Source: Clostridium sp. 12(A) | GTDB lineage: Bacteria > Bacillota > Clostridia > Lachnospirales > Lachnospiraceae | Direction: 5' to 3' | Assembly: GCA_000526575.1 (NCBI GenBank) | Contig: JAGI01000002.1 | Span: forward strand, 372,001-436,000 | DNA length: 64,000 bases | Part shown: positions 58,429-64,000 of the stretch, in pieces | How the letters are laid out: every line of letters begins with the position of its first letter | Position numbering within the stretch: the stretch's first letter is position 1 | Made by a program: the position numbers and the translations under genes | Notes under the pieces: generated by a model | What the model was told of the DNA's origin: nothing | Databases searched by the model: none | The model's input: only the letters and a program-made list of their open reading frames with translations

Positions 58429-59571
58429 ATGGGAAAATCGATAAAAGGGAAAGAGCTTGGTAAAGGAATTTCTCAAAGAAAAGATGGTTTGTATCAAGCA
58501 AGATTTACAAATAGATTTGGTAAAAGACAGACTATTTATGGAAAAACATATACCGATATAACCCAAAAACTACGTTCAGAGCAGTATGAGGATGAAAAAC
58601 AAATCAACGTTATAAAAAAAGATGTTACGCTCGATGACTGGTATCATATATGGTTGGCGACTTGCAAGAAGAATTGCAGAAATTCGTCAAAAGAGGCTTA
58701 TGCTACTCACTATAAACGGATAAAAGAGGATTTAGGGTGGAGAAAATTAACGTCACTAAATCTGATCAATATGCAAGAAGCCATAAATAAACTAAATTCG
58801 GATAATGAACGTAGCAATACAAAGAAGATATTGGTTGACATGCTTAATAAAGCTTTAGATAGTGATTTAATTACCAAGAATGTAGCGAAACAAATTAATA
58901 CTGTAGTAACTAAAGATGTAAAAAGGGAAAAACGAGTGTTAGCAAGAGACGAAGTGGAAAAATTTATGTCTATGGCAGATGGACGATTTTATTATAATTT
59001 GTTTGTACTAGCTCTTGAAACAGGTATGCGTATTGGTGAGTTATGTGGCCTGCAATGGTCTGATGTTGACTTAAAGAACAAAACTATCAATGTACAACAT
59101 ACGCTCTGTTATTTTAGTAAAGATGGGAAATATTTATTTGAGATGCACGACACCAAGACCAGCAATGGTAAAAGAATTATTCCACTAACAACAAAAGCTG
59201 TAATGGCATTAAAGAAGCAGAAAACTCAAAAACAAGAAATAATCTTTGATAAAAAAGAAGCATTAGAGGGTTATGAAAATTTAGTGTTTGTTACAAAAAA
59301 TAATCAACCCACTCAGCTTTTTCTTATCAAAGAGAGTTTGGGTTTGATTATAAAGAATATTCAGAAAGAAGATGTTCACTTTAAACATTTTACACCGCAT
59401 ACATTCAGGCATACATTTGCTACTAGAGCTATTGAGAATGGAATGCAGCCAAAAACACTACAACACATACTTGGACATGGTACGCTGAAGATGACAATGG
59501 ACTTATACTGTCATGTGACGGAGGATACTCTATTTGCAGAGATGGAGAAAATGGAACAAAAACGTGCGTAA
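58429..59571 (+). CDS. int: Site-specific tyrosine integrase
   Basis: 380 residues behind AAAGGAGG. N-terminal arm-binding part (KGISQRKDGLYQARFTNR), core-binding domain near 65-155, catalytic domain with R201 (GMRIGELCGL), HTFRHTF near 324, LGHGTLKMT and Y360 (MDLYCH). It is the intact integrase of the element and lies at its right end. The site seems to be just upstream of pyrE. Confidence 0.95.
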   Translation: MGKSIKGKELGKGISQRKDGLYQARFTNRFGKRQTIYGKTYTDITQKLRSEQYEDEKQINVIKKDVTLDDWYHIWLATCKKNCRNSSKEAYATHYKRIKEDLGWRKLTSLNLINMQEAINKLNSDNERSNTKKILVDMLNKALDSDLITKNVAKQINTVVTKDVKREKRVLARDEVEKFMSMADGRFYYNLFVLALETGMRIGELCGLQWSDVDLKNKTINVQHTLCYFSKDGKYLFEMHDTKTSNGKRIIPLTTKAVMALKKQKTQKQEIIFDKKEALEGYENLVFVTKNNQPTQLFLIKESLGLIIKNIQKEDVHFKHFTPHTFRHTFATRAIENGMQPKTLQHILGHGTLKMTMDLYCHVTEDTLFAEMEKMEQKRA

Positions 59572-59662
59572 ATTATAAATGGTGTAAAAATGGTGTAATA
59601 GAGTAAAATCAATATAGATAGTAACACTGTAAAGCGCATAAAATAAGGAGAAAATGATAAAA
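59572..59662. other. Right junction region of the element
   Basis: Between int and pyrE. ATGGTGTAAAA and ATGGTGTAATA repeat in tandem (59579-59601). Base composition changes soon after. The attachment core probably lies here, but its partner is not in view, so the exact bases are unknown. Confidence 0.45.
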
Positions 59663-60337
59663 ATGGAACAGTATAAACAGGAATTTATAGAATTTATGGT
59701 GGACAGCAATGTTCTTAAATTCGGCGACTTTACACTGAAAAGCGGAAGAAAATCGCCATTTTTTATGAATGCAGGTTCTTATGTAACAGGAGCCCAGTTA
59801 AAAAAACTGGGAGAATATTATGCAAAGGCCATACACGAAACCTTTGGCGATGATTTTGACGTATTATTCGGGCCTGCCTATAAAGGAATTCCCTTAAGTG
59901 TTGCTACGACCATTGCCTTTCATGAACTCTATGGCAAGGAAATTAAATATTGTTCCAACCGGAAAGAAGAAAAGGATCATGGCGATACAGGAATTCTTCT
60001 TGGAAGTCCTATAAAGGATGGGGACCGTGTGGTAATTATTGAAGATGTGACCACCTCTGGTAAATCCATTGAAGAAACATTTCCTATTATTAAGGCACAG
60101 GGAGATGTAGAAATATTAGGACTTATGGTTTCCCTAAACCGAATGGAAAAAGGAAAGGGTGATAAAAGCGCCCTTGATGAAATCCAGGAAAAGTATGGAT
60201 TTAAGGCGTCAGCCATCGTTTCTATGGCAGAGGTCATCGAACATTTATACAATAGAGAATATGACGGTAAAATCATCATTGATGATGCTCTGAAAGCTGC
60301 GATTGATACTTATTATGAAATCTATGGAGTGAGATAA
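59663..60337 (+). CDS. pyrE: Orotate phosphoribosyltransferase
   Basis: About 224 residues. LKSGRKSPFFMNAG near 25, FGPAYKGIPLSV near 73, and PRPP loop VVIIEDVTTSGKS near 127. It makes OMP in pyrimidine synthesis. ATG 59663 gives the usual start (MEQYKQEF); ATG 59654 is possible but only 3 nt from GGAG. Higher GC marks it as chromosomal. Confidence 0.96.
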   Translation: MEQYKQEFIEFMVDSNVLKFGDFTLKSGRKSPFFMNAGSYVTGAQLKKLGEYYAKAIHETFGDDFDVLFGPAYKGIPLSVATTIAFHELYGKEIKYCSNRKEEKDHGDTGILLGSPIKDGDRVVIIEDVTTSGKSIEETFPIIKAQGDVEILGLMVSLNRMEKGKGDKSALDEIQEKYGFKASAIVSMAEVIEHLYNREYDGKIIIDDALKAAIDTYYEIYGVR

Positions 60338-60349
60338 GGAGAGCCTGAT

Positions 60350-60499
60350 ATGGAAAGAGTTTACAAGACTATGAGAAATGTAGGAGCGTTAAGCCTTGGA
60401 GTTGGTATTGTTGTAACTGTAATTGGCCTTGCTGCAGGAATTATATCCATCATCAATGGAGCATTTCTACTGAAAAGAAAATCTGAAATCACATTCTAA
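60350..60499 (+). CDS. Small membrane protein
   Basis: 49 residues behind AAGGAGAG. One long hydrophobic helix (LSLGVGIVVTVIGLAAGIIS) and a basic end. Chromosomal, 12 nt after pyrE and probably co-transcribed. Not recognised. Confidence 0.65.
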   Translation: MERVYKTMRNVGALSLGVGIVVTVIGLAAGIISIINGAFLLKRKSEITF

Positions 60500-60519
60500 T
60501 GTTATTAAGTTTAGAGGAA

Positions 60520-60560
60520 GCTGTAGGAAACAATAGTTTTCCAGCAGCCTTTCTCTTTTT
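60520..60560 (+). terminator. Terminator of the pyrE unit
   Basis: GCTG...GGAAA (60520-60530) pairs with TTTCC...CAGC (60538-60548), followed by a T-rich run (60551-60560). Confidence 0.75.
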
Positions 60561-60577
60561 ATAAAGATGGAGCTGTT

Positions 60578-61069
60578 ATGATTAAAAATGCGACAAAGCG
60601 GCAGAAGATGGGCTGGGTAATCTTTTTAGTATACGTAATCTTTTTGGTCTACTTTCTGTTTTTTTCTGATTATTTCGGAAGAGGAAGTCATATCCGGGAA
60701 AATTACGCCTACAACCTGGTCCCATTCAAGGAGATACGGCGTTTTATTGTTTACCGAAAAGTGGTTGGACTGGAGTCTTTTCTTCTTAATATCGTAGGAA
60801 ATATAGCAGGATTTATGCCGTTTGGTTTTTTCCTTCCTGTCATTAGCCGCAGGAGCCGCCGTTTTTTTAATACGGTACTTTTAAGCTTTCTTTTCAGCTT
60901 AAGTATTGAGACCATTCAGCTTGTGTTTAAAGTTGGCAGCTTTGATGTGGACGACATGATTTTAAACACGGCCGGAGGTATCCTCGGTTATATTCTGTAT
61001 AAGATTGTGCAGCGCATAAGAGTAAGGAGGAAAAGGCGTGAAAAAGCAGAAAAAAGTATCCTACATTAG
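60578..61069 (+). CDS. VanZ-like membrane protein
   Basis: 163 residues. VanZ pattern: membrane helix near 10-28, YNLVPFKEIRRFIV near 46, LNIVGNIAGFMPFGFFLP near 67, SIETIQLVFKVGSFDVDDMILNTAGG near 110-135 (cited as positions). Members include the teicoplanin-resistance VanZ, but most have unknown roles. A basic tail ends it. Chromosomal. Confidence 0.88.
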   Translation: MIKNATKRQKMGWVIFLVYVIFLVYFLFFSDYFGRGSHIRENYAYNLVPFKEIRRFIVYRKVVGLESFLLNIVGNIAGFMPFGFFLPVISRRSRRFFNTVLLSFLFSLSIETIQLVFKVGSFDVDDMILNTAGGILGYILYKIVQRIRVRRKRREKAEKSILH

Positions 61070-61358
61070 AAAGCCCTTTGCGAAAAAGAGCTTTCTGTCC
61101 CTGGGACTTTCTGTGGGAGCGCTGGTATTGGGAATCATTGGAATCACAAGCTCTGTAATGGCGGCAGGGCAGGCGCAGCTTAATGTTGCGGCTGTCTGCT
61201 TTTGCAGTTTGTTGATCTCTTTTTTTTCCATTGGTTACGGCGTCCTTTCCTTTTTTGAAAAGGAAAAGAAATATATACTGGCCCAGATTGGCATAGCAGT
61301 CAGTGCTGTCCTTGTCATTCTCTGGGTGGTACTCATTATAATAGGAATAAGGGGGTAG
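61038..61358 (+). CDS. Small membrane protein, three helices
   Basis: 106 residues, overlapping the previous gene by 32 bp. GTG start behind AAGGAGG. Hydrophobic segments near 20-40, 48-68 and 80-104. Resembles uncharacterised Lachnospiraceae membrane proteins; no function known. Confidence 0.7.
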   Translation: MKKQKKVSYIRKPFAKKSFLSLGLSVGALVLGIIGITSSVMAAGQAQLNVAAVCFCSLLISFFSIGYGVLSFFEKEKKYILAQIGIAVSAVLVILWVVLIIIGIRG

Positions 61359-61362
61359 TACT

Positions 61363-63447
61363 ATGGATTATCGCAAGATGTTTCAACAGGACAATGAAAC
61401 TGTGATGGAACGTTTTGAACTGTCAATGGACAGAATTAAGGAAATTGTTTTAGAAGATACGGTGAAGGAACCATATCTGGATTATTTTAAAAAGACAGCT
61501 TCATTCATTCAGATGATAGGAGAATACTATCAGTTTTTGGAAGAAGGAAAGCAAAAGGCCGCTTCCATTGAGGAGTTAAAGACCTGGAATCATAAGCTGT
61601 ATGAGGATATTTTCCCGGGAAATTATGAGCACAGCTATGCAGACCCAGCCTATGCGGCAGTCAAGCTGGGAGAAGAATATGGAAAGCTCCTTTCCTATTT
61701 GTATAAGGAAATACGGGGCGACATTATTTTTGTACACGAATACAGGCTTACAGATATCACCATCTTAAATGAAGCCTTTATAGAAATTTATAATATGTTT
61801 GAAGAAGAGGCTCCGGAGGTTTCTGCCATTAAGGAAGTTCTCTACTGGTTTGTCAGTGATTATACTGACCATACGGTTTCATATCGGATCAGGGAAAGCC
61901 TTGATCCCTCCTTATCCTATGCAGCGGATATTATTAAGGAGAATGATCTTAATGACCTTCGTTATCTCTATTACTTTGGAGATTATATTTCCGATTCGGA
62001 ACTTAAGATAGCCGCTTACTTAAATTCACTTCCAGAGGAAAAAGTCCGCCTCATGGCAGACACTTACACCGAGGGTTATCGCAAGGGATTTGAGGTCATG
62101 GGCAGGGATTTATCAAAGAAAAAATCGGTACAGATCCGTTACGAGCTTGGATTTGAACGTATGATTAAATACGCCATGGAAAATTTTGAAAAGATGGGCC
62201 TTAAAATTATTCTCTGCCGTGCAGCCGTTTGGTCTGTAAATGTAAACGTGGGACGCAGAGGCGGATTTTTTGGAACGTCTGCCAACCGGCAGTATGATTA
62301 CGATCACCGCTATGACAATGCTATCTATTTAAATAAAGCATTTAAGGACCGCAGAGCTGCTGTGATGAAGGTGGCCTATGAAACTTATAAGGACCTTGCT
62401 TCTGAGTTCGCAGGACCTGCAGTTATGGAGACCTTTGGAAAAGAAGGCTTTAAGCCAGTGAATAAAGCCGAGGCAAATATCCTTGATGCAAAGCAGGAAA
62501 AACTGGCGGCAGAGATGGCCAACGAATCTTCAAGAATCGTAAACCAGTTTGTCCGCGGAGATGAAATCAGTTTTACCATTATTGCGTTCCCTGTTCCTGA
62601 AATCGGAGAACGGTTTGAAGAGATTTTTGATGAGACCATTGCCATCAATACTCTGGATTATGAAAAGTATAAAGACCTTCAGCAGATTATCATTGATGCC
62701 CTTGACGAAGCGGAGTATGTGGAGGTGACCGGAAGCGGGGATAATAAGACTAACTTACGGGTGGCTCTTCACGCCCTTAATAACAGGGAAAAAGAAACCA
62801 ATTTTGAGAACTGTGTGGCTGATGTGAATATCCCTCTGGGAGAAGTGTTCACGTCCCCAGTGCTTGCCGGTACAGAAGGTACGCTGTTTGTAAGTACAGT
62901 ATACATTGGTGATTTTCAGTTTAAAGACCTTATGATGACCTTTGAAAACGGTATGATTAAGGATTATTCCTGTAGCAATTTTGAAGATCCAAGCCAGGGA
63001 AAAGCTTTGATAAAGCAGGTGATATTAAAGAATCACGAAACCCTTCCTATGGGAGAGTTTGCCATTGGAACCAATACCACGGCCTATAAGATGGCAAGAA
63101 AGTTTGGTATTCTGGATAAGCTTCCTATTTTAATTGTTGAGAAGATGGGACCTCATTTTGCAGTGGGAGATACGTGTTACAGCTGGTCAGAGGACAGTCC
63201 TGTGTATAATCCCAATGGAAAAGAAGTGATTGCCAGGGATAACGAAGTGTCAGAGCTTAGAAAGCTTGATTTAACAAAGGCGTATTATAGCTGTCACACG
63301 GATATTACCATTCCTTATGCAGAGCTGGATACCATTGAAACCGTAGCGAAAGATGGCAAAAGGGTTGCGATTATTAAGGACGGTAAGTTTGTGTTAGACG
63401 GAATTGAGGAGTTAAATCTTCCGTTATTAGAGGTTTCTCAGTCATAA
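61363..63447 (+). CDS. M29-type aminopeptidase
   Basis: 694 residues, longer than plain M29 enzymes (about 400) because of an N-terminal domain of about 270 residues. The C-terminal part has the family marks: VNIPLGEVFTSPVLAGTEG near 487 (metal Glu), MGEFAIGTNTTA near 565, GPHFAVGDTCYSWSED near 597 (metal His/Asp). Cytosolic metal-dependent removal of N-terminal residues. Chromosomal. Confidence 0.85.
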   Translation: MDYRKMFQQDNETVMERFELSMDRIKEIVLEDTVKEPYLDYFKKTASFIQMIGEYYQFLEEGKQKAASIEELKTWNHKLYEDIFPGNYEHSYADPAYAAVKLGEEYGKLLSYLYKEIRGDIIFVHEYRLTDITILNEAFIEIYNMFEEEAPEVSAIKEVLYWFVSDYTDHTVSYRIRESLDPSLSYAADIIKENDLNDLRYLYYFGDYISDSELKIAAYLNSLPEEKVRLMADTYTEGYRKGFEVMGRDLSKKKSVQIRYELGFERMIKYAMENFEKMGLKIILCRAAVWSVNVNVGRRGGFFGTSANRQYDYDHRYDNAIYLNKAFKDRRAAVMKVAYETYKDLASEFAGPAVMETFGKEGFKPVNKAEANILDAKQEKLAAEMANESSRIVNQFVRGDEISFTIIAFPVPEIGERFEEIFDETIAINTLDYEKYKDLQQIIIDALDEAEYVEVTGSGDNKTNLRVALHALNNREKETNFENCVADVNIPLGEVFTSPVLAGTEGTLFVSTVYIGDFQFKDLMMTFENGMIKDYSCSNFEDPSQGKALIKQVILKNHETLPMGEFAIGTNTTAYKMARKFGILDKLPILIVEKMGPHFAVGDTCYSWSEDSPVYNPNGKEVIARDNEVSELRKLDLTKAYYSCHTDITIPYAELDTIETVAKDGKRVAIIKDGKFVLDGIEELNLPLLEVSQS

Positions 63448-63575
63448 ATAATACAAACTGAACAAAAAATACAATGATTGCCAGAAAAAATGTGAAAATA
63501 CTTAAGAATTCCACTAAGATGCCGATAATGGCATAGAAGATACAAAGAAAGATGATATCTCATGGAGGGAACTAG

Positions 63576-64000
63576 ATGAAAAATTTAAAGATTGGTAAAA
63601 GAATTACAATTGCGTTTGGAATTGTTTTTGCTTTGTTTTTGATTGTTTCTTGTACTTCTTTGTATGGCTTAATAACAAATAACAGTAAATTTGTAAAGTT
63701 TTATAATAATGGTCATGAGATTACCCTGCTGGCTGCTGATATGAGACGAGATTTACAGTCTTCCGCCAAGAACGTAAGCTATGCGACCATGAGTCTTGAT
63801 ATTAATACAACGAATAAGTACATTGAGACCGCAGAAGGTGATTTTAAAAAGCTTGACGAAGGAATTCAGTATTTAAGGGAGAACTTCAAAGGGGATCAGG
63901 CTCTTGTTGATGATATTGCCAATACCTTAAAAGAGGCAGAGCCATTTAAGGAAGAGGTGTATAATCAGTCAAAGGAGAATAAAAACCGTCAGGCTTCCAA
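63576..64000 (+). CDS. Methyl-accepting chemotaxis protein, cut by window end
   Basis: ATG 63576 behind GGAGGG. The visible 141 residues have a basic start, a membrane helix (ITIAFGIVFALFLIVSCTSL) and a helical sensor region of four-helix-bundle type (MRRDLQSSAKNVSYATMS). The HAMP and signalling domains would follow beyond 64000. Confidence 0.82.
   Translation, partial: MKNLKIGKRITIAFGIVFALFLIVSCTSLYGLITNNSKFVKFYNNGHEITLLAADMRRDLQSSAKNVSYATMSLDINTTNKYIETAEGDFKKLDEGIQYLRENFKGDQALVDDIANTLKEAEPFKEEVYNQSKENKNRQAS

Overview
The window is an integrated mobile element (about 1-59.6 kb, left end not seen) joined on its right to ordinary chromosome (59.65-64 kb). The chromosomal part carries pyrE, a VanZ-like gene, an M29-type aminopeptidase and the start of a chemotaxis receptor. 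Strong AGGAGG ribosome sites, low GC, class III ribonucleotide reductase and a SleB-type hydrolase suggest an anaerobic Firmicute, probably a Lachnospiraceae/Clostridium relative (inference). The element is visibly more AT-rich than the chromosome and is nearly all on the + strand. It looks like a large phage or phage-like integrative element. No capsid, portal, terminase or tail gene is recognisable here, so structural genes would have to lie left of base 1.

Layout. (1) 0-6.2 kb: a tyrosine recombinase split by a complete IS66 element with an 8-bp target duplication, a two-gene cassette with a HEPN-like protein, and an HTH regulator divergent from a MazF toxin. (2) 6.2-6.7 kb: a promoter with LexA-like boxes, stacked RNA hairpins and a tRNA-Gln(UUG). 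(3) 6.7-15 kb: a sigma/DUF262 fusion, a SprT-like protease, a small radical SAM protein, a large protein with a DUF2135-like domain, and small genes. (4) 15.3-18.8 kb: four overlapping NAD genes (nicotinamidase-like, PRPP-synthetase-like, NAMPT-like, NadE) resembling the phage NAD+ reconstitution pathway NARP1. (5) 19.8-24.1 kb: an ABC transporter with two coiled-coil proteins and a substrate-binding/OmpA fusion. (6) 24.4-34.6 kb: recombination and replication genes (annealing protein, SSB, DnaB, DnaG, RecB/Cas4-like nuclease, DNA Pol III alpha, ERCC4 nuclease, HD protein). (7) 34.8-36.5 kb, minus strand: a retron-like cassette with a consensus promoter, structured leader, small membrane protein and reverse transcriptase. 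(8) 36.5-53 kb: NAD+ DNA ligase, RNA ligase, three DNA methyltransferases (one broken), a PAPS-reductase-like PP-loop protein and many small genes. Two minus-strand single-gene insertions sit here: a 24-residue membrane peptide and an LRAT-like protein. (9) 51.8-57.4 kb: nucleotide supply (ThyX-like, guanylate kinase, deoxyribosyltransferase-like, NrdD, NrdG, dUTPase). (10) 57.4-59.6 kb: cell-wall hydrolase, excisionase and integrase, ending just before pyrE.

How it works together: the element encodes much of its own replisome, dNTP supply, DNA modification and probably NAD+ maintenance. Minus-strand insertions, each with its own strong promoter (retron, membrane peptide, LRAT-like protein), interrupt the long + strand operons in the manner of phage morons. 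Two features stand out. Several genes have perfect ribosome sites placed 7-9 nt before AUA, AUU or CUG instead of a normal start codon. A nested set of structured leaders and hairpins, several with an identical UUGGCG loop, lies in the intergenic gaps.
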